A DNA stretch of 64,000 nucleotides from Aeromicrobium sp. IC_218 (GCF_004336805.1 NZ_SJXM01000003.1:124001-188000), one strand, 5' to 3'; positions 16,998-26,141 are shown, numbered from the stretch's first letter. Notes: generated from the letters alone by a model not told the origin. Made by a program: numbers and translations.

Positions 16998-18038
16998 ATG
17001 AACGCCCCCACCTGGCCCCAGGTCCTGTCCGTGCTCGTGGCCGGGCGCGACCTCGAGACGTCCGAGACGGCCTGGGTGATGGAGGAGATCCTCGGCGGCA
17101 ACGCGACGCCGGCCCAGATCGCCGGGTTCGCCGTCGCCGTGCGCGCCAAGGGCGAGACCCAGGCCGAGGTGCAGGGGCTGGTCGACGCGATGTACGCCCA
17201 CGCCGTCCCGCTCTCGGTGCCCGGCCGGGTGGTCGACATCGTCGGCACCGGCGGCGACATGGCCAAGACGGTCAACATCTCCACGACGGCCGCCATCGTC
17301 ATCGCAGGAGCGGGCGTGCCCGTGGTCAAGCACGGCGGCCGCGCCTCGTCCAGCGCGAGCGGCTCGGCGGACGTGCTCGAGCGGCTCGGGGTGCGGCTCG
17401 ACGTTCCGGCCGAGCGGGTCGGCGACGTGCTGCAGGAGAGCGGCATCACCTTCTGCTTCGCGCCGGTCTTCCACTCGTCGCTGCGCTACTCGGCGGCACC
17501 CCGTCGCGAGCTGGGCATCGCGACCGTCTTCAACTTCCTCGGCCCGCTCACCAACCCGGCCCGGCCCGACGCGTCCGCCATTGGCTGCGCGGACGTGCGC
17601 ATGGCGCCGATCATGGCCGGCGTGTTCGCCGACCGCGGCGCCGACGCGATCGTCTTCCGCGGCGACGACGGCCTCGACGAGATCACCGTGACCGCCCCGA
17701 CCCGCGCGTGGGTCGCGTCCGGCGGCTCGGTCGGCGAGGACCGGATCGACCCGCACGACTTCGGCATCGAGTACTGCGAGCCCGAGGCGCTCCGCGGAGC
17801 CGAGCCCGAGTACAACGCCCAGGTGCTGCGCCAGGTGCTGGCGGGGGAGCGGTCGCCGGTGCGCGACGCGGTGCTGCTCAACGCCGCGGCCGCGATCGCC
17901 GCGCACGAGGGGTCGACGGGCAGCCTCACCGACCGGCTGCGGTCCGGTCTCGCCCGGGCGACCGAGGCGGTCGACTCGGGTGCGGCGGCGCAGGTGCTGG
18001 AGCGTTGGGCCCGCACCACCCAGTCGTTCGTGTCCTGA
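16998..18038 (+). CDS. trpD: Anthranilate phosphoribosyltransferase
   Basis: A 346-residue enzyme that joins PRPP and anthranilate in tryptophan synthesis. The PRPP glycine loop [14 protein letters not shown] is at about 79-92, followed by [18 protein letters not shown] and [19 protein letters not shown]. The helical N-terminal domain ([17 protein letters not shown]) is complete. A -10-like CAGACT lies seven bases before the ATG. There are no other trp genes here; this isolated position next to ctaE also occurs in mycobacteria as I recall. Confidence 0.95.
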   Translation: MNAPTWPQVLSVLVAGRDLETSETAWVMEEILGGNATPAQIAGFAVAVRAKGETQAEVQGLVDAMYAHAVPLSVPGRVVDIVGTGGDMAKTVNISTTAAIVIAGAGVPVVKHGGRASSSASGSADVLERLGVRLDVPAERVGDVLQESGITFCFAPVFHSSLRYSAAPRRELGIATVFNFLGPLTNPARPDASAIGCADVRMAPIMAGVFADRGADAIVFRGDDGLDEITVTAPTRAWVASGGSVGEDRIDPHDFGIEYCEPEALRGAEPEYNAQVLRQVLAGERSPVRDAVLLNAAAAIAAHEGSTGSLTDRLRSGLARATEAVDSGAAAQVLERWARTTQSFVS

Positions 18039-18044
18039 GCGGGG

Positions 18045-19040
18045 TCAGAGCAGCACGGAGCGCAGCCGGGTGCGGCCGATCAGCAGGCCGAGCGCCCAGG
18101 GAAGCAGGAGCGCGGTCCAGAACAGCCACCAGCGGGTGCTGGGGTCGCTGTTGGCGTCGATGAACGCCATGACCAGCGTGTGCGTGAACAGCAGCGGCAG
18201 CGCGGCCGTGGCGAGCGGCACGACCGGACGCAGCAGCACGGCCGGCAGCACCTGGGCGGCCCACTCGCACACGAGCAGGACGCCGATGGAGATCGCGATG
18301 GCGCACAGCACCGAGAGGTAGGGCGTGCCGAACACGCCGGCCTTGAGGTTGAGCGACATGACGTCGCCGGCGACGACCGGCACGAGCCCGACGAGCACGA
18401 GCGCGATGCCGGTCACGAGCGGCAGCGGCACCCGGTCGCGGTGGGTGCGCAGCACCTGGCCGGCGAGCACGAAGACCAGGCAGGCCACACCCGTGGCTGC
18501 CGACCAGTAGACGCCCGCCCAGCGCACGCGGTCCTGGACGAAGAGGCCGAGCATGAGGGCCGCGACCAGCCACGGTGCCCAGGGGCCGAGCTTCTCCAGG
18601 GCGCGCAGCGCCACCGTCGCGGCGAACAGCGCGGTCACGAACCAGAAGGCCGAGAACGGCCGCGGGGCGTCGACTCCGCCGAGGGCGGTACGGGCCGCGG
18701 CGTGCCAGTCGAAGTCGTCGTAGAGCACCTGAGAGGCGTAGGTGAACCAGATGCCGGCCACGATCAGGTACCACAGGACGTAGGGGACGAGCAGCGTCCG
18801 CGCGCGCTTGCGGACCTCGGCGCCCAGCGGGCGTCCGGGACGCCACAGGTAGCCGGTCAGCAGGAAGAAGATCGGGACGTGCCAGCTGAACAGCAGCACG
18901 CTGACCTCGTGGCCGTCCCAGGCGTGGCCGGCGACGATGGCGACGAGCCCGACCACGCGGGCCAGGTCGATGCCGACCGAGCGGGCGGCGGCGGAGGAGG
19001 GCTTCTCGACGGCGTCGGCGGTGGTGGTCACGGAGGTCAC
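18045..19040 (-). CDS. Acyltransferase family 3 membrane protein
   Basis: A 331-residue protein with about ten membrane helices. The N-terminal IDLARVVGLVAIVAGHAW holds the Arg/His pair typical of acyltransferase_3 (OafA/NodX-like) enzymes, which acylate cell-surface sugars or peptidoglycan; SWHVPIFFLLTGYLWRPG is the second hallmark. The start is GTG 19040, overlapping the stop of the RAM-domain gene (GTGA); a GTG three codons on is possible. Its 3' end is six bases from the convergent trpD stop. Substrate unknown. Confidence 0.85.
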   Translation of the reverse strand: MTSVTTTADAVEKPSSAAARSVGIDLARVVGLVAIVAGHAWDGHEVSVLLFSWHVPIFFLLTGYLWRPGRPLGAEVRKRARTLLVPYVLWYLIVAGIWFTYASQVLYDDFDWHAAARTALGGVDAPRPFSAFWFVTALFAATVALRALEKLGPWAPWLVAALMLGLFVQDRVRWAGVYWSAATGVACLVFVLAGQVLRTHRDRVPLPLVTGIALVLVGLVPVVAGDVMSLNLKAGVFGTPYLSVLCAIAISIGVLLVCEWAAQVLPAVLLRPVVPLATAALPLLFTHTLVMAFIDANSDPSTRWWLFWTALLLPWALGLLIGRTRLRSVLL

Positions 19041-19312
19041 AGGCCGATGCTGAAGGCGTCCTCGAGGTCGTGCCGGCTGAACGTGCGGAACGCGATCTGC
19101 GTCTGCGTCGACACGATGCCGGGCACCTTGTTGACCTTGCCGGTGACCACGCGGGCGATGTCGTCGTGGGTGCGCACGCGCACCATGGCGACGAGGTCGA
19201 GCTCGCCCGTGACGGAGTAGACCTCGCTCACCCCCTCGACGGCGGCGACCTGCTCGGCCACCTCGTCGAGACGGGAGACGTCGGCGTGGATGAAGACGAT
19301 GGCCGTGATCAC
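19037..19312 (-). CDS. Lrp/AsnC-type ligand-binding (RAM) domain protein without DNA-binding domain
   Basis: A 91-residue protein consisting of only the RAM effector domain of Lrp/AsnC regulators: TAIVFIHADVSRLDEVAEQ, GVSEVYSVTGELDLVAMVRV, and the IPGI-like NKVPGIVSTQTQIAFRTF. The usual N-terminal helix-turn-helix is absent and the upstream sequence does not encode one. Such proteins can form oligomers with amino acids or with full regulators. It starts at GTG and overlaps the downstream acyltransferase by four bases. Confidence 0.85.
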   Translation of the reverse strand: MITAIVFIHADVSRLDEVAEQVAAVEGVSEVYSVTGELDLVAMVRVRTHDDIARVVTGKVNKVPGIVSTQTQIAFRTFSRHDLEDAFSIGL

Positions 19313-19321
19313 CTCGACAGG

Positions 19322-21031
19322 CTACCGCGCGGCCAGCACGCCGGCCGGCGAGGCCGACGGGTCCGGGGCCCAGGTCGCCAGGTGCCGCTGGGCACCGGCC
19401 GCGCTGCACTGCCAGGTGCCGCGGACCATGCGGACGCCGTCGGACTCCAGCCAGCGCAGCAGCACCTCGGTCTCCTCGACCGTCGCGGCCGGCGCGGGGC
19501 CGAACCCGGCCTCGACCGTCTCGGCCCCGGCGACGAGCCGGTCGATCCAGGCCAGCTGGTCGGCACCGCGCGGCGGCATGACGCCGGACGCGGCCAGGCG
19601 TCCGTGCCGGACGACGTGCATCTCCCAGCCGTGCTCTCCGCGGCGGGCGGCGACGACCTCGGGCTCGGCGGTGAGCTGGCGCAGGCGCTGCGAGCGGGCG
19701 GCTCCGCGCAGGAACGTGGCCAGCCGGTCGCGCCACACGGCGGCGTCCTCGTAGCGCTGGGCGGCGGACAGCGCCCGCATGCGATCGCCGGCGTGGTCGA
19801 TGAGCGTGAGCGGCTCGCCGACCATCGTCTCGCGCAGCCGGGCGACCTCGGCGGCGTAGGTCTCGGCGTCGACCGAGCCGTCGCAGGGGGAGAGGCAGTG
19901 CCCCATCTCGGCCAGGACGCACGCCGCACCGCGGGGTTTCGCGGGCAGGCGGCCGGTGCACTGGCGGACGCGGAAGGCGTCGTGCGCGGCCGCCAGCGCG
20001 GCCTCGGCGTTGCGCTTGTGCCGGAACGGGCCCACGTAGTCGGCGTCGTCGTCGAGCACGCGGCGGACGATCGACAGGCGCGGCCACGGCTCGCGCGTCA
20101 GCTTCACCCAGGTGAGCCGGTCGGGAAACCGGGACCGCCGGTTGTACGGCGGGGTGTGCCGCGCGATGAGCCGCAGCTCGCGCACCTGGGCCTCGAGCGC
20201 GGTGGCGCACTCGATGCCCTCGATGCGCTCGGCGAGCCGGACCATCTCGCGCATCCGGGCGCGGGTCTCGCTGCCGGTGAAGTAGGACTTCACCCGGGTG
20301 CGGAGGTTGCGCGACGTGCCGACGTAGAGGACGCGCTCGTCGCGGTCGCGGAACAGGTAGACGCCGGGGACGGCGGGCAGGTGGTCGGCCAGGTGGCGCT
20401 TGGCCCGCTCGGCCGCGGTGATGCGGGTCGTGAACCCGGCGAGCTCCTCGAGCGTGCCGATGCCCAAACTGCCCAGGCGCTCGAACAGGCCGTGCAGCAC
20501 GTGCACGGTGGCGCGGGCGTCCTCGAGGGCGCGGTGGTTGGGGGTCGTCGGGCTGCCGAAGTGCGCGGCGAGCGTGCCGAGCTTGTGGTTGCGCACCTCC
20601 TCGCGCAGCATCACGCGACGGGCCAGGGTGACGGTGTCGAGCACCTCGAACCCGGGCCAGGGGATGCCGAGCCGCTTGGCCTCGTGCTTGAGGAAGCCGA
20701 CGTCGAACGGCGCGTTGTGGGCCACCAGGACGCTGCCGTGGGCGAACTCCAGGAAGCTGGGCAGCGCCTCGTCGATGCGCGGCGCGCGGCAGACCATGGC
20801 GTCGGTGATGCCGGTCAGCACGGTGATGAAGGCCGGGATCGGGCCCTCGGGGTCGACCAGCGTCTGCAGCTCGCCGACGATCTCGCCGCCGCGCACCTTC
20901 ACCGCGCCGATCTCGGTGATGCGGGCACCCTTCGCCGCGGAGCCGCCGGTCGTCTCGAGGTCGACGACGCAGAAGGTCACGTCGGCCAGCGACCGGCCCA
21001 GCTCGTCGAAGGTTCCTTGCACGGCGTCCAC
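19322..21031 (-). CDS. DEDDh exonuclease fused to UvrC-like GIY-YIG nuclease
   Basis: A 569-residue two-nuclease protein. Residues ~15-185 form a DnaQ-type 3'-5' exonuclease (CVVDLETTGG, AHNAPFDVGFL, NHRALEDARAT). Residues ~210-300 form a GIY-YIG domain (PGVYLFRDRDERVLYVGTSRNLRTRVKSYF), then a Cys cluster and a UVR-like region. It resembles mycobacterial Rv2191 and Cho/UvrC-type nucleases; a role in nucleotide excision repair is likely but unproven. GTG 21031 is chosen because TACGGT lies seven bases upstream; GTG 21040 is the longer alternative. Confidence 0.9.
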   Translation of the reverse strand: MDAVQGTFDELGRSLADVTFCVVDLETTGGSAAKGARITEIGAVKVRGGEIVGELQTLVDPEGPIPAFITVLTGITDAMVCRAPRIDEALPSFLEFAHGSVLVAHNAPFDVGFLKHEAKRLGIPWPGFEVLDTVTLARRVMLREEVRNHKLGTLAAHFGSPTTPNHRALEDARATVHVLHGLFERLGSLGIGTLEELAGFTTRITAAERAKRHLADHLPAVPGVYLFRDRDERVLYVGTSRNLRTRVKSYFTGSETRARMREMVRLAERIEGIECATALEAQVRELRLIARHTPPYNRRSRFPDRLTWVKLTREPWPRLSIVRRVLDDDADYVGPFRHKRNAEAALAAAHDAFRVRQCTGRLPAKPRGAACVLAEMGHCLSPCDGSVDAETYAAEVARLRETMVGEPLTLIDHAGDRMRALSAAQRYEDAAVWRDRLATFLRGAARSQRLRQLTAEPEVVAARRGEHGWEMHVVRHGRLAASGVMPPRGADQLAWIDRLVAGAETVEAGFGPAPAATVEETEVLLRWLESDGVRMVRGTWQCSAAGAQRHLATWAPDPSASPAGVLAAR

Positions 21032-21132
21032 GTCGCACACCGTACGAAGCGGGTCCGACAGGACGGGGAGCCGCGCCGGTGCGTCCGGCGTGACGCGCGT
21101 CCTTGTCAGACCCCCGCCCTAGCGTCACCGCC

Positions 21133-21408
21133 ATGAACGAGAACCTGTCGCGGGACGCCGTCGCTCCCGCCCCCGAGCACGACCCCTCCGACGCGGTCGT
21201 CGTCGACTGCGGCACGTGCCTGGTGCGCAGCGCCGCCGCCTGCGGCGACTGCGTGGTGACCGTGCTGCTCGGCGCTCCGCCCGAGGGCGTCGTCATCGAC
21301 GCCGACGAGCGGGCGGCCTTCGACGCGCTCGCCGCCTCCGGCCTGGTCCCGCCGCTGCGCCTCGTGGTCCCGCTCGACGACGCGTCCGGGTCCGGCCAGG
21401 TCGGTTGA
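21133..21408 (+). CDS. Small four-cysteine protein of unknown function
   Basis: A 91-residue protein with two CxxC pairs, CGTC and CGDC, within 15 residues (VDCGTCLVRSAAACGDCVV), suited to a zinc or Fe-S site. The rest is acidic and soluble (VIDADERAAFDALAASGLVPPLRLVVPL). The ATG is seven bases after a -10-like TAGCGT (21120-21125), so the mRNA is probably leaderless. It lies between the divergent exonuclease gene and the NlpC/P60 hydrolase. I do not recognise a function. Confidence 0.7.
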   Translation: MNENLSRDAVAPAPEHDPSDAVVVDCGTCLVRSAAACGDCVVTVLLGAPPEGVVIDADERAAFDALAASGLVPPLRLVVPLDDASGSGQVG

Positions 21409-21558
21409 TCGGGCCCTGGTGACCACCTAGAGTGGGTGGCTGTGCCCATGCCGTCCTCCGGGACGGTCCGGGCCCGCCACCCGGAGTCCCCCGACCCCGT
21501 TCCGCGCCCTCGGGCCGGTGGGTGGCGACGCCACAGAACTCTTGAGGGAGAGATCTTC

Positions 21559-22524
21559 TTGCGCCGTGCCGTGCGTCTCGCGTCCCTGACCGCCGGAGCC
21601 GCCCTGGGAGCCTCGCTGGTGCTCTCCCCGGTCGCCAGCGCCGACCCCAAGCCGACGCGCGAGTCGGTCGAGAAGGCGTACGACGAGGTCGAGGCCGTCA
21701 CCGAGGAGGTCAACGGCCTCACCGAGCGCATCGACCAGACGCAGGACGAGATCGACGCGCTCAGCCGCGACCTCGCCACGCAGGACGCCGCCTTCCGCGC
21801 CCAGCGCGACGCGCTCGGCGCCGCGGTCGTGCAGCAGCAGATCCAGAACCCGCTCGGCCCGACCGTCGGCCTGCTCGGCAGCGACGACCCGGCCGCGTTC
21901 CTCGACGGGCTCGGCGCCGTCCAGGCGCTCAACGCCTCGCGCGCCGACCAGCTCGAGCAGTTCAGCCGCACCGCGGCCGAGATGCGCAACCGCCAGGCCC
22001 AGCTCGCCGAGCGCAAGCAGGCCCTGGCCGCCGACAAGCGCCAGGTGCTCGAGCGCCGCAAGGCCATCAAGGCGGCCTACGAGAAGGCCAAGGCCGCCCA
22101 CGACCGCCTCGAGGCGCGCGAGCGCGCGCGCATGGCCGCCGCCGACGACCAGGTCGACCCTTCCGGCATCAAGGTCGAGGCCACCGGCCGCGCCGCCGAC
22201 GCGGTGAAGTTCGCGCTCGCCCAGCTCGGCGACCCCTACTCCTACGGCGGCAACGGCCCGAACGCTTGGGACTGCTCGGGCCTCACCGGTGGCGCGTGGG
22301 CCGCGGCCGGCGTCTCCATCCCGCGCACCGCGCGCGACCAGGTCGGCGCGGGCCAGAAGATCTCGATGAGCGAGCTGCGTCCCGGCGACCTGGTCGCCTA
22401 CTCCAGCCTCACCCACATCGGCATGTACATCGGCGACGGCAAGGTCGTCCACGCCCCGCGCACGGGCCTGAACGTCTCGATCACGTCGCTCTCCAGCTTC
22501 CAGATCGCGGTCCGGGTCGGCTAG
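21559..22524 (+). CDS. NlpC/P60 peptidoglycan endopeptidase with coiled-coil domain
   Basis: A 321-residue secreted hydrolase of the RipA/RipC type. A signal peptide (LRRAVRLASLTAGAALGASLVL, cleavage near ASA) is followed by a long helical coiled coil (~35-195) and a C-terminal NlpC/P60 domain with catalytic Cys239 (WDCSGLTGG) and His in SLTHIGMYIG, with a further His in VVHAPRTG. The coiled coil probably docks on FtsEX-like or Wag31 partners (inference from the family). TTG 21559 is chosen because GAGGGAGAG lies just upstream and the signal peptide starts there. Confidence 0.9.
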   Translation: MRRAVRLASLTAGAALGASLVLSPVASADPKPTRESVEKAYDEVEAVTEEVNGLTERIDQTQDEIDALSRDLATQDAAFRAQRDALGAAVVQQQIQNPLGPTVGLLGSDDPAAFLDGLGAVQALNASRADQLEQFSRTAAEMRNRQAQLAERKQALAADKRQVLERRKAIKAAYEKAKAAHDRLEARERARMAAADDQVDPSGIKVEATGRAADAVKFALAQLGDPYSYGGNGPNAWDCSGLTGGAWAAAGVSIPRTARDQVGAGQKISMSELRPGDLVAYSSLTHIGMYIGDGKVVHAPRTGLNVSITSLSSFQIAVRVG

Positions 22525-22528
22525 CGGC

Positions 22529-23761
22529 GTGCGCGCGCGGACGCCGGTCGTCGGCGCGCTGCTGCTCGTCCTCGTCGCCGGCGGCGCCCTGCTGTGGCGG
22601 CCGTGGGCCGACGACGCTCCCGCCGACGAGTCGGAGGCCTCCGGCCCGCCGGTCTCGCTCGGGCTCGAGGTCAGCGCCCGCGTGGAGTCGATCCAGCGCG
22701 CCCGGTCCGTCGACGAGCTCGTCGAGGCCGCCGGTGACACGGCGGAGGCCGCCGCGTGGGCCCGCCGCACCTGGTCGGCCATGCAGGCCCTCGACGTCCG
22801 TGAGGTCGCGCTGCGCTACGTGCGCGGTGCCGACGGTGAGCTCGGCGAGGACGGCACCCTCGCCGCCGCCGTCGACGTCGCCTGGACGCCCGGCCCGCGC
22901 AGTGGTCTCCCCAGTCGCGAGACCTGGTCGACCCAGGTGGCCCTGACGATCCGCCCGGTCGGTGACGACGTCGCCGTCGAGGGCGCGACGCAGGACCGCG
23001 GCCCGCTCCCGCTGTGGCTCGCCGGCGACCTGCAGGTCGACCGCAGCGGCGGCGTGACGACGATCGCCGTCGACGGGGGAGCGCCCGGCCTGGACGTGCG
23101 CCGGTGGGCACGGACCGCCGCCCGGGAGGTGCGCGGCCTGGCCGGCGCCCGTCAGCAGCTGGTCGTGGTCGTCCCGCCCGACGCGGCGACGGCCGCGGCC
23201 CTCGTCGGCCAGGAGGCCGACGCGATCGCCCAGGTCGCCGGCGTGACCACGACGCTGGACGCCTCGGAGGAGGCGGGCGGCCCCACCGCCGTGGTCGTGA
23301 ACCCCGACGCGTTCGCGCCGATGGACGACCGGGCCGCCCAGGTCGTCATGACCCACGAGGCGGTCCACGTCGTCACCGGTGCCGCGACGTCCGTCGCCGA
23401 GCCGTGGGTCGTGGAGGGGTTCGCCGACTGGGTCGCGCTGCGCGACGACACGGCGCCGCTGGCGGTCAGCGCCGGGCAGGCCCTGACGGCCGTCCGCGCC
23501 GACGGGGCGCCGAGCGCGCTGCCCTCGACCGAGGACTTCTCGTCGGCCTCGCACGGGCTCGGCGCGACCTACGAGCTGGCCTGGCTGGTCTTCCGGGTGC
23601 TGGACGAGCGTCACGACGACGCCGCGATCGAGCGCTTCTACCGCGCGTGCCTGGGTGGTGCGGGGGTCGACGCGGCGCTGCGGTCGGAGCTGGGCACGAC
23701 GACCGAACGGCTCACCCGCGACTGGCGGGCCTTCCTCACGAAGGCCGCCGGAACGCGCTGA
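22529..23761 (+). CDS. Membrane-anchored HExxH metallopeptidase-like protein
   Basis: A 410-residue protein with one N-terminal membrane anchor (VVGALLLVLVAGGALLW) and an extracellular rest. The first ~220 residues resemble an NTF2-like/beta domain. The motif HEAVH (276-280) and Glu296 in EPWVVEGFADWVALRD form a gluzincin-type zinc site, as in the peptidase MA-like group. Substrate unknown. The GTG start is five bases after the NlpC/P60 stop, so the two hydrolases share an mRNA. Its stop TGA is part of a 63-bp palindromic repeat. Confidence 0.75.
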   Translation: MRARTPVVGALLLVLVAGGALLWRPWADDAPADESEASGPPVSLGLEVSARVESIQRARSVDELVEAAGDTAEAAAWARRTWSAMQALDVREVALRYVRGADGELGEDGTLAAAVDVAWTPGPRSGLPSRETWSTQVALTIRPVGDDVAVEGATQDRGPLPLWLAGDLQVDRSGGVTTIAVDGGAPGLDVRRWARTAAREVRGLAGARQQLVVVVPPDAATAAALVGQEADAIAQVAGVTTTLDASEEAGGPTAVVVNPDAFAPMDDRAAQVVMTHEAVHVVTGAATSVAEPWVVEGFADWVALRDDTAPLAVSAGQALTAVRADGAPSALPSTEDFSSASHGLGATYELAWLVFRVLDERHDDAAIERFYRACLGGAGVDAALRSELGTTTERLTRDWRAFLTKAAGTR

Positions 23762-23818
23762 GCGTGACGTCCTTGCGCCGACACGCCGGTGTCGGCCGCA
23801 AGAGCGTCACGCTCAGCG
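23756..23818. repeat. 63-bp palindromic repeat, copy A
   Basis: Begins CGCTGAGCGTGACG and ends with its exact reverse complement (14-bp arms). Inner arms CTTGCG/CGCAAG and CCGACAC/GTGTCGG extend the hairpin. It overlaps the stop of the peptidase gene and lies between convergent genes, so it may act as a terminator. Copies B (62652-62714) and C (63753-63815) have the same length and ends. Confidence 0.8.
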
Positions 23819-23830
23819 ACGGGGTGGGGA

Positions 23831-25567
23831 TCAGCGGGTGTAGAGCGACTCCACCTCGGCGGCCATGTCGGCGAGCACGCGGTTGCGCTTCACCTTGAAG
23901 GACGGGGTGAGGTAGCCGTTCTCCTCGGTCCAGTCCTCGTCGAGGATCAGGAACTTGCGGATCGACTCGGCCTTGGACACCTGGGTGTTGGCGTCGTCGA
24001 CCGCCTTCTGCACCTCCGCGAGCAGCGCCGGGTCGTCCAGCGGACCGGTCCAGGCCTCCGCGTCGATGGTGACGAGGGCGGCGATGAAGGGCTTGCCGTC
24101 GCCGACGGCCAGGCACTGGCTGACGTACGGGTTGGCGCGGACGCGGTCCTCGAGCACGGCCGGGGCGACGTTCTTGCCGCCGGCGGTCACGATGATCTCC
24201 TTCTTGCGGCCGGTGATGCGGATGAAGCCGTCGGCGTCGATCTCGCCCAGGTCGCCGGTGCCGAACCAGCCGTCGGCGTCCAGCGCCGCCGCCGTCGCCT
24301 TCTCGTTGCGCCAGTAGCCCTGGAAGACCTGCGGGCCGCGGCACTGCAGCTCGCCGTCGGCGGCGATGCGCACCTCGGCGCCGGAGATCGGCAGGCCGAC
24401 CGAGCCGACGCGCTCGCGGTGCGGCGGGTTCACGGCCAGCGCGGCGGTGGTCTCGGTGAGGCCGTAGCCCTCGAGGATCGTCACGCCCACGCCACGGAAG
24501 AAGTGGCCCAGGCGCTCGCCGAGCGCGGCGCCGCCGGAGATGGCGTACTGCGCCTGGCCGCCGAGCGCGGCGCGCAGCTTGCCGTAGACCAGCTTGTCGA
24601 ACAGGCCGTGCTTGAGCCGTAGGCCCAGGCCCGGCTTGCCGGCGTCCAGCGCGCGGCTGTACTCGATCGCGGTCGCGACCGCCTGGTCGAAGATCTTGCC
24701 CTTGCCCTCGGCGTGCGCCTTCTGGCTGGCCGAGTTGAAGACCTTCTCGAACACGCGCGGGACGGCCAGCACGAAGGTCGGCTGGAACTCGCCCAGGCGG
24801 GGCACGAGGTCCTTGATGTCGGGGGAGTGGCCGAGGCGGGCGCCGGCACGGATGGTGCCGACCTGGATGATCCGCGCGAACACGTGGGCCAGGGGCAGGA
24901 AGAGCAGCGTCGAGGCGCCGTCCGCGTCGAACAGGTCGGGCAGCGTCTCCAGCGCGCCACCGAGCTCGGCGCGGAAGTTGCCGTGCGTGAGCATGCAGCC
25001 GCGGGGGCGTCCGGTCGTGCCGGACGTGTAGACGATGGTGGCCAGCGTCGAGGCGTCCATCGTGGCGTAGCGCTCCTCGAGCACCGCGTCGTCGACGGAC
25101 TCGCCGGCGGTGGCCAGCACGGCCAGCTCGTCGGCGTCGATCGTCCAGGTCTGGCGCATCGCCGGGGCGGTGCCACCGGCCTGCGCGACGCGGGCCGCGT
25201 GCTCGGGCGTCTCGACGACGGTGGCGACGGCACCGGAGTCCTCGAGGATCCAGGCGATCTGGTCGACCGAGGACGTCTCGTAGATCGGCACCGTGACCGC
25301 GCCGGCGTACCAGACGGCGTAGTCGACGAGCGTCCACTCGTAGCGGGTGCGCGAGAGCAGGGCGACACGGTCGCCGGCCTGCACGCCCGAGGCGACCAGG
25401 CCCTTGGCCAGCGCGCGCACCTGGGCGTCGAACTCGCCGATGGTGACGTCCTGCCAGTCGGCGGACCCGGTGTGCCGGCTGAACGCCACGGCGTCCGGGT
25501 CGATGGCCAGCCGGTCACGCACGTCGTCGACGAGGTTGCCGTCGTATCGCAGCAGGGAGTCAGTCAC
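23831..25567 (-). CDS. Long-chain fatty acid-CoA ligase (FadD15-like)
   Basis: A 578-residue AMP-forming synthetase that activates fatty acids with ATP and CoA. Motifs are the P-loop IVYTSGTTGRPRGCMLTHGN (about 173-192), LEGYGLTETTA, DGWFGTGDLGEID, ITGRKKEIIVTAGGKNV and the adenylation Lys near the C-terminus (LTPSFKVKRN). Closest family is FadD15 of mycobacteria, which keeps the same neighbourhood as I recall. The GTG start is seven bases after TAACCT on the - strand, so it is likely leaderless. Convergent with the metallopeptidase gene. Confidence 0.92.
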   Translation of the reverse strand: MTDSLLRYDGNLVDDVRDRLAIDPDAVAFSRHTGSADWQDVTIGEFDAQVRALAKGLVASGVQAGDRVALLSRTRYEWTLVDYAVWYAGAVTVPIYETSSVDQIAWILEDSGAVATVVETPEHAARVAQAGGTAPAMRQTWTIDADELAVLATAGESVDDAVLEERYATMDASTLATIVYTSGTTGRPRGCMLTHGNFRAELGGALETLPDLFDADGASTLLFLPLAHVFARIIQVGTIRAGARLGHSPDIKDLVPRLGEFQPTFVLAVPRVFEKVFNSASQKAHAEGKGKIFDQAVATAIEYSRALDAGKPGLGLRLKHGLFDKLVYGKLRAALGGQAQYAISGGAALGERLGHFFRGVGVTILEGYGLTETTAALAVNPPHRERVGSVGLPISGAEVRIAADGELQCRGPQVFQGYWRNEKATAAALDADGWFGTGDLGEIDADGFIRITGRKKEIIVTAGGKNVAPAVLEDRVRANPYVSQCLAVGDGKPFIAALVTIDAEAWTGPLDDPALLAEVQKAVDDANTQVSKAESIRKFLILDEDWTEENGYLTPSFKVKRNRVLADMAAEVESLYTR

Positions 25568-25690
25568 ATCCGGCAGGTTACGACACGGTAACCGCCGGTG
25601 ACGCGGTGACCCGGCTCACGCGGTCGTGCCCGGCCCGGTCGCGCGCGCCCGTGCGGATAGACTCGGGGCTCCGTCCGAGAGGGAGGTGTG

Positions 25691-26125
25691 ATGGCCCGCA
25701 CGACCAGCGACATCGTCATCGACGCGCCAGCGCACCAGGTGATGGCGGTCATCGCCGACTTCGAGGCCTATCCCGAGTGGGCGACCGGCATGAAGGAGGT
25801 CCGTCCGCTCACCGAGGGGGGCGACGGACGCGCCGAGACCGTCTCGTTCGTGCTCGACGCCGCGCCCATCCGGGACTCCTACGTGCTGCGCTACGACTGG
25901 CACGGCGACCACGAGGTGTCGTGGTCGCTCGCCGAGCCCGCCACGATCCTGCGCTCGATGGACGGCTCGTACGTCCTGGAGGACGCCGGCGGAGCCACCC
26001 GGGTCACCTACCAGCTGGCCGTGGACGTCTCGATCCCGCTGCTGGGGATGCTGAAGCGCAAGGCCGAGAAGGTCATCATCGACACCGCGCTGCGGGGGCT
26101 CAAGACGCGGGTCGAGACCGCGTGA
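25691..26125 (+). CDS. SRPBCC (polyketide cyclase/START-like) protein
   Basis: A 144-residue single-domain protein of the START fold with a hydrophobic ligand cavity. It opens TSDIVIDAPAHQVMAVIADFEAYPEWATGMKEV, the standard first strand and helix, and ends with a long helix (LKRKAEKVIIDTALRGLKTRVE). The ligand is unknown; neighbours for fatty acid activation hint at a lipid (inference). ATG 25691 follows GGGAGG. A -10 TAGACT (25658-25663) gives a short leader. Divergent from the ligase gene. Confidence 0.85.
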   Translation: MARTTSDIVIDAPAHQVMAVIADFEAYPEWATGMKEVRPLTEGGDGRAETVSFVLDAAPIRDSYVLRYDWHGDHEVSWSLAEPATILRSMDGSYVLEDAGGATRVTYQLAVDVSIPLLGMLKRKAEKVIIDTALRGLKTRVETA

Positions 26126-26141
26126 CCCGCTGCGTCACGAG

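Noticed and set aside
21436-21558. 41 extra codons at the start of the NlpC/P60 gene
   Set aside because: They would put a hydrophilic stretch before the signal peptide; TTG 21559 has a good ribosome binding site.
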